Positions 22,133-32,233 of a stretch of DNA of 57,859 nt are shown here, one piece after another. The notes beneath the pieces are model-generated. The model ran no database searches. It was not told the DNA's origin and saw only the letters and a program-made list of their open reading frames with translations. This stretch comes from Actinomycetes bacterium (GTDB taxonomy: Bacteria; Actinomycetota; Acidimicrobiia; Acidimicrobiales; RAAP-2): positions 1 to 57,859 of the forward strand of contig JAJYXE010000039.1 in assembly GCA_021791145.1 (NCBI GenBank), read 5' to 3'. How positions within the stretch are numbered: position 1 is the first letter of the stretch; the number at the start of each line of letters is the position of its first letter. Position numbers and translations under genes: made by a program.

Positions 22133-23713
22133 GTGAGCGCGCCCACCCACCCCCGCGCCCCGGTCGCGCGCTTCGACGAAGGCCCCGGCGGCGCTTCCGG
22201 GCAGGGACCTTCCGGGCAGGGACCTTCCGGGCAGGGACCTTCCGGAGAGGGATCTTCGCTGGCCCAGCCGCGGGCCACGAGGACGGGTCTCGCGCTCGTC
22301 GTGATCATGATCGGCGTCCTCATGGCCGCGGTCGACACGACGATCGTGGTCCTCGCCCTGCCCGAGATAGAGCGGTCGCTGCATGTCGCGCTCTCCGGCG
22401 TCATCTGGGTGATCATCGGCTATCTCCTCGTCATCACCGTGCTCGCGACCCAGGTCGGGAGGCTCGGCGACATGTTCGGCCGGGTCCGGATGTACGAGGC
22501 GGGCTTCGTGGTGTTCATCGTCGGCTCGGCGTTGTGCGCGCTGGCCAGCAACGAGACGACGATCATCCTCTACCGGGTGGTCCAGGGCGTGGGCGGCGCG
22601 CTCATCACCGCGAACAGCGGCGCGGTCATCGCGGACACCTTCCCAGCGGCGCAGCGGGGCCGCGCCTACGGCTTCAACGCGGTCGGCTGGAGCCTCGGGG
22701 CGATCCTCGGCATCCTCCTCGGGGGCGTGATCGTCACGTACGTGGACTGGCGCTGGGTCTTCTGGATCAACGTGCCCGCAGGCGTCGCCGGCTTCCTCCT
22801 CGCGCTGCGGGTCCTCCACGACAAGGGAGATCGCCGTCGCGAGCGCCTCGACGTGGCGGGGATGGTCCTGTTCGGGGCCGGGGTCTTCGGAGTGCTCTGG
22901 GCGATGACCAAGCTCTCGACCACCTCGTTCAGCGGCCAGGTCACCGGGTACCTCGTCGGCGGCATCGTGCTCCTCGGGGCGTTCCTCCTCGTCGAGCGGA
23001 GGCGCGCGGCCCCGATGCTCGACCTCTCGCTCTTCAAGATCCCGACGGTGAGCCCGACGATGCTGGCGTCGCTGTTCCAGGCGATGGCGAACTTCGCCGT
23101 GCTGTTCCTCGTGATCATGTACCTCCAAGGGGTCCGTGACCTCAGCCCGCTGCACGCGTCGCTCCTCCTCGTCCCCGGGTACCTCGTGTCCGGACTGGTC
23201 GGCCCGATCGGCGGTCGCCTCACCGACAAGGTCGGCGCTGTATGGCCGGCGACCGTCGGGCTCGCCATCCAGATCGTGGCGCTGCTGGTCTACGCACAGC
23301 TGGGCGTCCGCTCCTCCGTCGGCTTGGTCGTGGTCGCCTCGGTCGTGAGCGGGCTCGGCTCGGGCCTCTTCTTCCCCTCCAACACCACCGCCGTGATGCT
23401 CGCGGCGCCGCGCGAGCTCTTCGGCGTCTCTTCGGGGATGCTGCGCACGTTCGCCAACGTCGGGATGGTCTTCTCGTTCGCTGTCGCCATCCTCGTCGCC
23501 GGGCGGGCCATCCCGCACCGGGTCGCCTTCGCGATCTTTGTGGGCACCACCCACTTGACGCACCGGTTCGCCGGCTCCTTCACCGACGGGCTGCACGCCG
23601 CCTTCTACGCGTCGATCGGCATCATGGCGCTCGCTGCGGTCCTCTCGGCGACGCGGGTGATCCACCTGTGGCGGCACCGGAGCCAGACGGTCGAAGTCGC
23701 CCCGGAGAACTGA
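22133..23713 (+). CDS. DHA2-type MFS drug/metabolite exporter
   Basis: This is a proton-coupled exporter (526 aa) of the 14-helix EmrB/QacA class. The first helix VVIMIGVLMAAVDTTIVVLALPEI has the D-T-TIV pattern typical of DHA2. Motif A (GRLGDMFGRVRMYEAGF) and the LYRVVQGVGGALITANSGAVIADTFP motif follow, with many further hydrophobic segments. The cytosolic N-terminus contains four copies of SGQGP-type repeats before the first helix. The substrate cannot be inferred. It stands alone with its own presumed leaderless promoter. Confidence 0.88.
   Translation: MSAPTHPRAPVARFDEGPGGASGQGPSGQGPSGQGPSGEGSSLAQPRATRTGLALVVIMIGVLMAAVDTTIVVLALPEIERSLHVALSGVIWVIIGYLLVITVLATQVGRLGDMFGRVRMYEAGFVVFIVGSALCALASNETTIILYRVVQGVGGALITANSGAVIADTFPAAQRGRAYGFNAVGWSLGAILGILLGGVIVTYVDWRWVFWINVPAGVAGFLLALRVLHDKGDRRRERLDVAGMVLFGAGVFGVLWAMTKLSTTSFSGQVTGYLVGGIVLLGAFLLVERRRAAPMLDLSLFKIPTVSPTMLASLFQAMANFAVLFLVIMYLQGVRDLSPLHASLLLVPGYLVSGLVGPIGGRLTDKVGAVWPATVGLAIQIVALLVYAQLGVRSSVGLVVVASVVSGLGSGLFFPSNTTAVMLAAPRELFGVSSGMLRTFANVGMVFSFAVAILVAGRAIPHRVAFAIFVGTTHLTHRFAGSFTDGLHAAFYASIGIMALAAVLSATRVIHLWRHRSQTVEVAPEN
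22196..22255 (+). repeat. 15-bp tandem array in the MFS N-terminus
   Basis: Four consecutive 15-bp units (three identical, one diverged) encode SGQGP. They are in frame, within the cytosolic N-terminal tail. Confidence 0.95.
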
Positions 23714-23813
23714 CGAGTTCTCGCCGTCGTGCCGAGACATCGCCAACGCGCTTTGGCACACTGGGATCGAGTGAGAGACGAGTGAGAGAAAGGAAAGGGG
23801 GAGCTCGGCAACG

Positions 23814-24173
23814 ATGCACGACTTCGACCACGACCATCCGATCGAACGGTTCGATCCGCTGCTGCGGAACATGCTCGCATGGGATCTCGTGGTGGAGACC
23901 GACGACGGCAGCTGGGTGCTGCGGCCGGAGGTCGTCGAGCGGCTGCGGGGCCTCGTGAGCTACACGAGGCGCGGCGAGCCCTCGGAGGTCGTCTACTTCG
24001 GTCACAACTGCGCGGGGTGCAGGTCGAGCGGTCTCACCCGATTGCGCGACGGGGTGTACCTGTGCGACGAGTGCCGCCGGGCGGCGGAGGTGGCAGCGGT
24101 CGCGACGCTCGTCCCGGTGCCAGAGGGCGACAAGCGCCGCCGGTTCGCCAGATCGCGCAAGATCGCAAGCTGA
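23814..24173 (+). CDS. hypothetical small CxxC zinc-binding-like protein
   Basis: I do not recognise this protein (119 aa). It opens with MHDFDHDHPIERFDPLLRNMLAWDLVV, a charged helix-prone start. Two cysteine pairs (CAGCRSSGLTRLRDGVYLCDEC) are spaced like a zinc ribbon, and the tail is basic (GDKRRRFARSRK). It may be a DNA- or RNA-associated protein, but nothing specific supports that. A purine-rich stretch (GAAAGGAAAGGGGGAG) lies upstream of the ATG, somewhat further than an ideal Shine-Dalgarno. Confidence 0.7.
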   Translation: MHDFDHDHPIERFDPLLRNMLAWDLVVETDDGSWVLRPEVVERLRGLVSYTRRGEPSEVVYFGHNCAGCRSSGLTRLRDGVYLCDECRRAAEVAAVATLVPVPEGDKRRRFARSRKIAS

Positions 24174-24196
24174 CCGGCTCGGGCGTCGGGCCGGCC

Positions 24197-24247
24197 CCCT
24201 GCCGACCAGAGCCCCCTTTCGACCAAAGCACCCTGTCGACCAGGGTC
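24197..24247 (+). repeat. 17-bp degenerate triple repeat upstream of the coxL-like gene, possible operator array
   Basis: CGACCA occurs at 24203, 24220 and 24237, exactly 17 bp apart. Each copy is flanked by matching arms (CTG/CAG, CTTT/AAAG, ACCCTG/CAGGGT), so each unit is also a small inverted repeat around a TCGAC-type centre. The third copy (24230-24246) is the best palindrome. The array lies about 20-70 bp upstream of the presumed -10 (TAGAGT, 24269-24274). Confidence 0.6.
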
Positions 24248-24268
24248 AGCAGGTCCAGCCGCTGTCGA

Positions 24269-24274
24269 TAGAGT
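24269..24274 (+). promoter_or_regulatory. putative -10 hexamer of the coxL-like gene (leaderless)
   Basis: TAGAGT ends 7 nt before the ATG at 24282, and no Shine-Dalgarno is present. Confidence 0.5.
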
Positions 24275-24281
24275 CACCGGG

Positions 24282-26561
24282 ATGCCGCCCCAGGGAATGA
24301 GCGTCCTCGGCCACCGGGTCGAACGGCTCGAGGATCCGCCGCTGCTCACGGGGGCTGCCGAGTACCTCGCGGACCTCCATCCCCCCGGCGTGCTCCACGC
24401 GGTCTTCGTCCGCTCGAGCGTCGCGCACGGTGTGCTGCGGGCGGTCGACGTGTCGGGGGCCAGGTCGCAGCCCGGAGTCGTCGCGGTCTTCACCGCGGGC
24501 GACCTTGCGCTCGGAGGGATCCCCGAGTGGCCGCGCGCCGAGGGCCCGGCGCGCCCCGCGCTGGCGCGCCCGTGCCTCGCCGGAGGGAGGGTCCGCTTCG
24601 TCGGCGAGGCGGTGGCGGTCGTGGTGGCCGAGTCGGTGGCCGCAGCGCTCGACGCGGCGGAACTGGTCGTCGTCGACGTCGACCCGCTCCCCGTCGTGGT
24701 GGACCCGCTCGCTGCGATGGAGCCGGACGCTCCGCTCCTCTTCCCTCCCCTCGGCACCAACATCGTGCTCGACGTTCCTCCCACGGATGCCGGCGTCCTG
24801 GAAGGAGCCGACGTCGTCGTGCGGGCGCGCTTCGTCAACCAGCGGGTCGCGCCGGTGCCTATCGAGACCAACGCGGCCCTGGTCACGCCCGAGGCCGACG
24901 GGCGGCTGGACTGCGTCGTGACCTGCCAGGCCCCCTTCGCGGTCCGAAACGGGATCGCCGCCGCGATGGGGTTGGCGCTCGAGAAGGTCCGGGTGCGGAC
25001 CGTGGCGGTCGGCGGGGGGTTCGGTGCGAAGGGAGGCGTCTACCCCGAGCAGGTCGTCGTCGCCGCGGCCGCGTCCCGGCTCGGCCGGCCGGTGCGCCAC
25101 GTGGAGACCCGCTCGGAGAACCTCGTCGCCATGAGCCACGGGCGCGGACAGGTGCAGGACGTCGCCCTGGGGGCGCGCCGCGACGGGACGATCGTCGGCC
25201 TCGAGGCGCGCACGGTGACCGACGTGGGCGCCTACCCCTGGCGGGGCGGGATCCCGTTCCGTACGGCGCGCCTCATGGCGAACGGCGCGTACAGGATCCC
25301 CCGGCTCGCGCTGGCCTCGTTGGGCGTGGTGACCAACACCACGCCGGTCGGCCCGTACCGCGGGGCGGGCCGTCCCGAGGCCACGGCGATGCTCGAGCGC
25401 GCGATGGACATGCTCTCAGCGGAGCTGGGCATGGACCCGGCCGAGGTCCGGCGACGGAACCTGCTCGCGCCCGGCGACTTCCCCTACAGGACCCCTACCG
25501 GCGCCGTCTACGACAGCGGGGACTACGGGCGCGCGCTCGACGAGGCGCTGGAGCTCGCCGGCTATGGCGCCCTGCGCGCCGAGCAGGCCGAGCGCCGCCG
25601 GCGCGGCGACCCGGTCGCGCTCGGCGTCGGGCTGTCGACGTTCGTCGAGATCAGCGGGTCGGGAGGGGAGTTCGGCGCCGTGACCGTCGAAGGGGACGGC
25701 ACCGTCGTGGTCACGACCGGCGCGTCGCCGCACGGCCAGGGGCTCGCCACCGTGCTCACCCAGCTCGCGGGCTCGGTGCTGGGGGTCGACCAGGTGAAAA
25801 TCGTCCACTCGGACACCGACCTCGTGCCGACCGGCGTGGGAACGTTCGGCTCGAGGTCCGGGCAGCTCGCGGGCAACGCGGTCGTGGGGGCCGCCCAGGA
25901 GGTGCTCGACCAGGCCCGCGAGGTCGCCTCCGGGCTCCTCGAGGTGTCGCCGGCCGACGTCGTGGTCGTCGACGGCGGGCTCGCGGTCGTCGGGGTGCCT
26001 CAGAGCGCACTCAGCTGGGCGCAGGTGGCGGCTGCCGCGCCCGGCGGACGGCTCCACGCCGAGGGCGAGTTCACCCAGGAGGAGGGCACCTACCCCTTTG
26101 GGGCGCACGTCGGCGTCGTGGAAGTGGACACCGAGACCGGGCGGGTGTCGCTCCGCAGGTTCGTCGCCGTCGACGACTGCGGCACGGTCGTCAATCCGAC
26201 GATCGTCGAGGGGCAGGTGCACGGCGGGCTGGCCCAGGGGATCGCCCAGGCCCTCTTCGAGGAGGTCCGCTACGACGAGTGGGGCAATCCGCTCACCGCG
26301 ACGCTCGCGGACTACGCGGTGCCGAGCGCCGCCGAGCTCCCCTCCTTCGAGCTGGGCGAGACCGAGACCCCCTCGCCGCAGAACCCCCTCGGGATGAAGG
26401 GCGTGGGGGAGTCCGGGACGGTCGGCGCCACCGTCGCCGTCCAGAACGCGCTGGTCGACGCGCTCTCGCCGCTCGGGGTGCGCCACGTCGACATGCCGCT
26501 CACCCCCGAGCGGGTCTGGCGGGCCATCGGGAGCCCTCGGTCGTCGTCGTCGTCGTCGTAA
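24282..26561 (+). CDS. molybdopterin-dependent oxidoreductase large subunit (xanthine oxidase/CO dehydrogenase family, form II CoxL-like)
   Basis: The protein (759 aa) matches large catalytic subunits that bind the Mo-pterin cytosine dinucleotide cofactor. GGGFGAKGG is a cofactor-binding loop, and the active-site loop reads PYRGAGR, the form II signature rather than the AYRCSFR of genuine CO dehydrogenases. GMKGVGESG carries the catalytic Glu. A substrate other than CO (an aldehyde or purine-like heterocycle) is therefore likely. FAD (CoxM) and 2Fe-2S (CoxS) subunit genes, normally adjacent, are absent here, so partners must be elsewhere. The C-terminus ends in six serines encoded by a TCG run. 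Confidence 0.88.
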   Translation: MPPQGMSVLGHRVERLEDPPLLTGAAEYLADLHPPGVLHAVFVRSSVAHGVLRAVDVSGARSQPGVVAVFTAGDLALGGIPEWPRAEGPARPALARPCLAGGRVRFVGEAVAVVVAESVAAALDAAELVVVDVDPLPVVVDPLAAMEPDAPLLFPPLGTNIVLDVPPTDAGVLEGADVVVRARFVNQRVAPVPIETNAALVTPEADGRLDCVVTCQAPFAVRNGIAAAMGLALEKVRVRTVAVGGGFGAKGGVYPEQVVVAAAASRLGRPVRHVETRSENLVAMSHGRGQVQDVALGARRDGTIVGLEARTVTDVGAYPWRGGIPFRTARLMANGAYRIPRLALASLGVVTNTTPVGPYRGAGRPEATAMLERAMDMLSAELGMDPAEVRRRNLLAPGDFPYRTPTGAVYDSGDYGRALDEALELAGYGALRAEQAERRRRGDPVALGVGLSTFVEISGSGGEFGAVTVEGDGTVVVTTGASPHGQGLATVLTQLAGSVLGVDQVKIVHSDTDLVPTGVGTFGSRSGQLAGNAVVGAAQEVLDQAREVASGLLEVSPADVVVVDGGLAVVGVPQSALSWAQVAAAAPGGRLHAEGEFTQEEGTYPFGAHVGVVEVDTETGRVSLRRFVAVDDCGTVVNPTIVEGQVHGGLAQGIAQALFEEVRYDEWGNPLTATLADYAVPSAAELPSFELGETETPSPQNPLGMKGVGESGTVGATVAVQNALVDALSPLGVRHVDMPLTPERVWRAIGSPRSSSSSS

Positions 26562-26572
26562 GCTCCGAGCTC

Positions 26573-26647
26573 ATGGCCTTCCTCCTCCGCAAGCTGGTCC
26601 GGCTCCTCCGCGTCCGCCGCGAGCAGCGTCGCCGCCTGGGGCGCTGA
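26573..26647 (+). CDS. possible 24-residue basic small ORF
   Basis: This is a tiny ORF with hydrophobic-basic sequence (starts MAFLLRKLVRLLRVRR). A TAAGCT hexamer, overlapping the coxL-like stop codon, ends 8 nt before its ATG, so it fits the leaderless pattern. It lies between the coxL-like and yihY-like genes. There is no homology support and it could be chance. Confidence 0.3.
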   Translation: MAFLLRKLVRLLRVRREQRRRLGR

Positions 26648-26682
26648 TCCCGCTCCGCCGAGCTCCGCCGTCGATTGAGCAC

Positions 26683-27633
26683 ATGCCCGCCGCACGGGCC
26701 GACGTGCCGGTGCCCGCCTCCGGCGGCGATGACGTCGTCGCTTCCTCCTGGAGGACGACCCTCCGCCAGCTCCAGGCGCATGTGAAGCGCGACCGGCTGT
26801 CGGTCTCCGCGGGGAGCCTCGCCTATCACGGCTTCCTCGCCTTCTTCCCCGCGGTCATCGCCGCGCTCGGGATCCTCGATCTGGTCCACCTGGGCACAGG
26901 GTCGCTCCGCCACCTGGCGCACGGCATCGTGAAGGCCCTCCCCCCCGGCGCCGCCGGCGTCTTCCAGACCGCCGTGCACGCGGCGACCAGGAGGTCTGCG
27001 GGCTCGGTCGTCGCGGTGGTGGTCGGCATCTTCGTCGGGCTGTGGAGCTCGACGAGCGCGATGGCCGTGCTCCAGCAGGTCCTGGACATGGCGTACGAGG
27101 TGCCGGCCGATCGCAAGTTCATGGCCCGAAGGCTGCGCGGGGTGCCGCTCCTCGTGCTCACGGGCCTGCTCGGGAGCTCTGCCGCCGCGCTGATCGTGTT
27201 CGGCAAGCCGATCGGGTCCGCGATCGACGGGACGCTGCCCTTCGGCGGTCCGGCGTTCACGCTCGGATGGACCGTGCTGCGCTGGGTCGTCGCCTTCGCC
27301 CTCGTCTCGGTGCTGTTCTCCGCGTACTACGCGTACGGGCCCTACCGCAGGCGTCCCGCGTGGCGGTGGGCGAGCCCGGGGAGCCTGCTCGCGTCGGGCG
27401 TGTTCCTCGTGGGCTCGCTCGGGTTCTCCTACTACGTCAGCAGCTTCGGCTCCTACGGGAAGACCTACGGCAGCTTCGCGGGCGTCGCGATCTTCATCTT
27501 CTGGATGTACCTCGCGGCGCTGGCCGTGCTGCTCGGCGGCGAGCTCAACGCGCAGCTCGAGCGCGAGGGGAGGTCAGGTCTCGGGGTGAGTCGCACGCGG
27601 TCTCGGTCTCGGCGAGGGGATCCCTCCGGCTGA
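26683..27633 (+). CDS. YihY/BrkB family inner-membrane protein
   Basis: This integral membrane protein (316 aa) of the YihY/virulence factor BrkB family has poorly defined function. The family start is visible in DRLSVSAGSLAYHGFLAFFPAVIAALGI, and further segments include VVAVVVGIFVGLWSSTSAMAVL, a long YAYGPYRRRPAWRWASPGSLLAS loop, and FGSYGKTYGSFAGVAIFIFWMYLAALAVLLGGELNAQLE, which is the most diagnostic stretch. The Ser/Arg-rich tail overlaps the 3' end of the convergent MmpL gene by 89 bp. Confidence 0.9.
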   Translation: MPAARADVPVPASGGDDVVASSWRTTLRQLQAHVKRDRLSVSAGSLAYHGFLAFFPAVIAALGILDLVHLGTGSLRHLAHGIVKALPPGAAGVFQTAVHAATRRSAGSVVAVVVGIFVGLWSSTSAMAVLQQVLDMAYEVPADRKFMARRLRGVPLLVLTGLLGSSAAALIVFGKPIGSAIDGTLPFGGPAFTLGWTVLRWVVAFALVSVLFSAYYAYGPYRRRPAWRWASPGSLLASGVFLVGSLGFSYYVSSFGSYGKTYGSFAGVAIFIFWMYLAALAVLLGGELNAQLEREGRSGLGVSRTRSRSRRGDPSG

Positions 27634-29725
27634 CCAGTGGCTCGTCGCGGTGCCCGGGCCACCAGGCGAGGTGGCCGACGAGCGCCGTGAGGGAGGGGGT
27701 GAGGAACATCGCCATGACGAAGGCGGCGACCGCGATCCCGAAGGAGATCGCGAACCCCATCTGGCTGAGCGTGGTGCCTCCGGCGAGCACCAGCGACGCG
27801 AACGTGCCGGCGAGGATGAGCCCCGCCGAGGCGATCGTGGGGCCGGCGTGGCGGACTGCCATGGCCGCCGCGGCGCGCGGGTCTCGGCCCTCTGCGGCCT
27901 CCTCTCGAAGCCGGGACACCATCAAGATGTTGTAGTCGGTGCCGAGCGCCACCACGAAGAGGTACATCACGATCGGGAGGATGAAGGTGAGGCCGCTCTC
28001 GTGGCGGGCGTCCTGGAAGACGAGCACGGTGGCGCCGAGGGTGCTCGCGAAGCCGAGCCCGACGGCGCCCATCAGGTACCACGGCGCGACCGCGCTGCGC
28101 AGCAGGAGGGCGAGGATCACGAGGATCAGCGCGGCGGCGACGGGGAAGACGAGCGCGTAGTCGTGCCCCATCGCAGCCTGGAGGTCGACGTAGACCGAGG
28201 TGATGCCGCCGATCAGCGGCCTCGTGCCGCGCGGCGCGTGGTCGGCGGCGCGCTGGAGCGGTCCGCGGACCGTCGACATGGCGGCGTCGGACTGCGCGCG
28301 GTGGGTGAGCACCACGCGGAAGTCCGCGACCGTGCCGTGCTCGGCGACGCGCGGCGCGGCCACCGTTGCGACGCCCCGCACACGAGAGAGCCGGTGCCCG
28401 AAGCTCGCGAGCGCGCCGGCGGGGATCGGGGCGTGCTCCGTCGACTCGAGGTAGACGTCCGTCGGCGACGCGGCGCCGGCTGCGTAGCCGCGGAGCAGCA
28501 CCCGCTGGAACACGGCCGACTCGGTCGAGGCTGTCTTGCCCGAGTTGAGTGTGAAGGAGGGGTGGAAGCTGAGCGCCGACACCGAGAGGGCGATGAGGAC
28601 GGCGGCGCTCGTCGCCGCGACGCGGCCGGGGTGGCGCGCGAGCGCATCCCCGATCGCGCGGAAGCGCGCGGACTCCGGCTCTCGCTGCCACGCTTTGGAC
28701 GGCCAAAACGCCTTCGTGCCGAGCAAAGAGACGATCGCCGGGATCAGCGTGAGCCCTGCGACGAGCGTCGAGGCCACGGCGATGGCGAGCGCCGGTCCGA
28801 GAGAGCGGAAGAGCGTGATGCTCGAGAGCGTGAGCGCGAGGAACGCGATGATCACCGCGCCGGCAGCGGTCGCGATCGCCGGGCCGACGCGGGTGATCGC
28901 CTGGACCATCGCGGCCTTCGCGTCCGCTCCCGCCCGCAGCCGCTCTCGGTAGCGGAACATGAGGAACAGCACGTAGTCGGTCCCGACGCCGAAGAGGACG
29001 ACGATGAGCAGCGTCGAGACGGTGCTGTCGATGTGCAGGCCGAAGCCCTCGCTCAGCGAGGCGATGAGGCCGTCTGCGATCTGCGACACGACGCCGATCG
29101 CAATGACCGGGAGCAGCGCGATCACCGGGCTGCGGAAGATGAGCAGCAGCAGCGCGAGGATGAGCCCGATCGTCGCGATCGCCACGACCTTCGACGCGGT
29201 CTGGCCGGACTTCTGCTGGTCGACGAACTGTGCCGCGCTGCCGGTCACCCCGGCCCGCAGGCCGCTGCCCTTCGCGAGCGCGGCGACGTCGCTGCGCAGC
29301 GCGAGGACCGTGTCGGTCTGCACGGTGGTGAGCTGTCCCTCGGCGTTGGGCATCTGGACGCCGATCACGCCGACGAGGCGGTTCGCCGAGACGACCGGCG
29401 GGTCGACCAGCCCGACGGCGGCGAGGTGCCTCGAGGCGAGCGACCGGCGAGCGCGCTCGAGCCACGAGACGTCGCGTGGGGTGAGGGGACGGCCGTCGCG
29501 CCGCTCGACCACGACGAGGGCGGCGGGCGTCGCCGAATCGAAGAAGGCGTGCTTCTGGAGGTCGGACGCCTGGACGGACTGGTAATGGCTGGGGAGGAAG
29601 GACACCTCGCTCGTTGTCGCCGCGAGCTTCGGCGCCAGGGCGACGATGGCGACGGCCGCCACCACCCAGAGCCCGATGACCCGCCAAGGATGGCGCACGA
29701 CCACCCGTCCCAGCCTGGCGAACAT
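27545..29725 (-). CDS. MmpL/RND-type membrane transporter
   Basis: This RND-superfamily transporter (726 aa), likely exporting lipids or hydrophobic compounds, has two MMPL halves. Each half is one helix, a periplasmic domain and a helical bundle. FGVGTDYVLFLMFRYRERLRAG and VVALGTDYNILMVSRLREEAAEG are the paired GxDY motifs of the proton-relay region. The start ATG 29725 has a clear GAGGAG Shine-Dalgarno, so this gene is leadered, unlike its divergent partner. It is transcribed away from the tetR-MFS pair across a tandem palindrome, so co-regulation by that repressor is likely. Confidence 0.92.
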   Translation of the reverse strand: MFARLGRVVVRHPWRVIGLWVVAAVAIVALAPKLAATTSEVSFLPSHYQSVQASDLQKHAFFDSATPAALVVVERRDGRPLTPRDVSWLERARRSLASRHLAAVGLVDPPVVSANRLVGVIGVQMPNAEGQLTTVQTDTVLALRSDVAALAKGSGLRAGVTGSAAQFVDQQKSGQTASKVVAIATIGLILALLLLIFRSPVIALLPVIAIGVVSQIADGLIASLSEGFGLHIDSTVSTLLIVVLFGVGTDYVLFLMFRYRERLRAGADAKAAMVQAITRVGPAIATAAGAVIIAFLALTLSSITLFRSLGPALAIAVASTLVAGLTLIPAIVSLLGTKAFWPSKAWQREPESARFRAIGDALARHPGRVAATSAAVLIALSVSALSFHPSFTLNSGKTASTESAVFQRVLLRGYAAGAASPTDVYLESTEHAPIPAGALASFGHRLSRVRGVATVAAPRVAEHGTVADFRVVLTHRAQSDAAMSTVRGPLQRAADHAPRGTRPLIGGITSVYVDLQAAMGHDYALVFPVAAALILVILALLLRSAVAPWYLMGAVGLGFASTLGATVLVFQDARHESGLTFILPIVMYLFVVALGTDYNILMVSRLREEAAEGRDPRAAAAMAVRHAGPTIASAGLILAGTFASLVLAGGTTLSQMGFAISFGIAVAAFVMAMFLTPSLTALVGHLAWWPGHRDEPLVSRRDPLAETETACDSPRDLTSPRARAAR

Positions 29726-29749
29726 GGAATGCTCCTCGTGCTCGAATCT

Positions 29750-29790
29750 ACCTGCCGACCAGTAAGTTACCTACTTGCCGACAGGCAAGT
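29750..29790. promoter_or_regulatory. tandem TetR-type operator between the mmpL and tetR genes
   Basis: The 18-bp sequence at 29773-29790 is a perfect inverted repeat, ACTTGCC-GACA-GGCAAGT. A second site at 29750-29767 (ACCTGCC-GACC-AGTAAGT) has the same length and spacer with a degenerate right arm. The centres are 23 bp apart. Both lie between the mmpL start and the tetR -10, which fits repression of both directions. Confidence 0.75.
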
Positions 29791-29798
29791 CAAGTCGC

Positions 29799-29804
29799 TA
29801 CAAT
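29799..29804 (+). promoter_or_regulatory. putative -10 hexamer of tetR (leaderless)
   Basis: TACAAT ends 7 nt before the ATG at 29812. The alternative ATG at 29803 overlaps the hexamer, so 29812 is preferred. The hexamer starts 9 bp after the perfect operator. Confidence 0.5.
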
Positions 29805-29811
29805 GACCGTC

Positions 29812-30474
29812 ATGGTATGGGAGGCGACAGGACCCGGGCCGGCGGACCCGGGCCAGGGCGCGGCGGCGAACGGGGGACTGGGCGACCCCGGCCACGGCGA
29901 CGCAGCACACCCCGGCGACCAGACTCGTGCCCGGATCCTCCGCGTGGCCCTCGAGCTCATCGCCGACAAGGGCTACGCCGCGACGTCCACCCGCGAGATC
30001 GCCGAGCACCTCGGGTTCACCAAGGCGGCCCTCTACTACCACTTCCGCACGAAGGACGAGCTTCTGGCGGCGATCGTGTGCCCCGTGATCGAGGAGCTGG
30101 AGGCACTGATCGAGCACGCCCGCGCCGATGGTGGTCGCAGCGCGCGGCGTTCCCTCGTCGTCGGCTACGTCGAGCTGGTCGGGCGTCACGCGGAGCTCAT
30201 CCGGGTCCTGGCGAGCGATCCCTCGGTGAAGGAGAGCGCCGGCCTGCACGTGGCCACGCCGGTCTTCCGCCGGCTGGTGCCGCTGCTCGCCGGCACGAGC
30301 GAGCCGGACACCGCGCAAAGGACCCGTGTCCGTGCGGCGCTGAGCGCCGTCCACGGCGCGCTGGTCCACGCGCAGCCCGACGACGATCCCGAGATCCTGC
30401 GGACGACGGCGGTGGAGGTCGCGTGCGCGGCGCTCGGGCTGCCCGCCCGCGCCCACGCACGGCAGGGGCGCTAG
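29812..30474 (+). CDS. TetR family transcriptional repressor
   Basis: The protein has 220 aa from ATG 29812. After a low-complexity Gly/Pro/Ala N-terminal tail, the helix-turn-helix is clear: RILRVALELIADKGYAATSTREIAEHLGFTKAALYYHFRTKDELLAAI. The C-terminal ligand domain is unassigned. It starts next to the MFS gene (3 nt between stop and next start), forming a two-gene unit, and is divergent from the mmpL gene. It most likely binds the tandem palindrome upstream and is released by the exported substrate. Confidence 0.9.
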   Translation: MVWEATGPGPADPGQGAAANGGLGDPGHGDAAHPGDQTRARILRVALELIADKGYAATSTREIAEHLGFTKAALYYHFRTKDELLAAIVCPVIEELEALIEHARADGGRSARRSLVVGYVELVGRHAELIRVLASDPSVKESAGLHVATPVFRRLVPLLAGTSEPDTAQRTRVRAALSAVHGALVHAQPDDDPEILRTTAVEVACAALGLPARAHARQGR

Positions 30475-32205
<1,731 letters not shown>

Positions 32206-32233
32206 CGCTCCTGTCGCGCGGGAGCAGAGCTCG

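Noticed and set aside
24282..26561. True aerobic CO dehydrogenase (form I CoxL)
   Set aside because: The active-site loop is PYRGAGR rather than AYRCSFR, and the medium and small subunit genes are missing.
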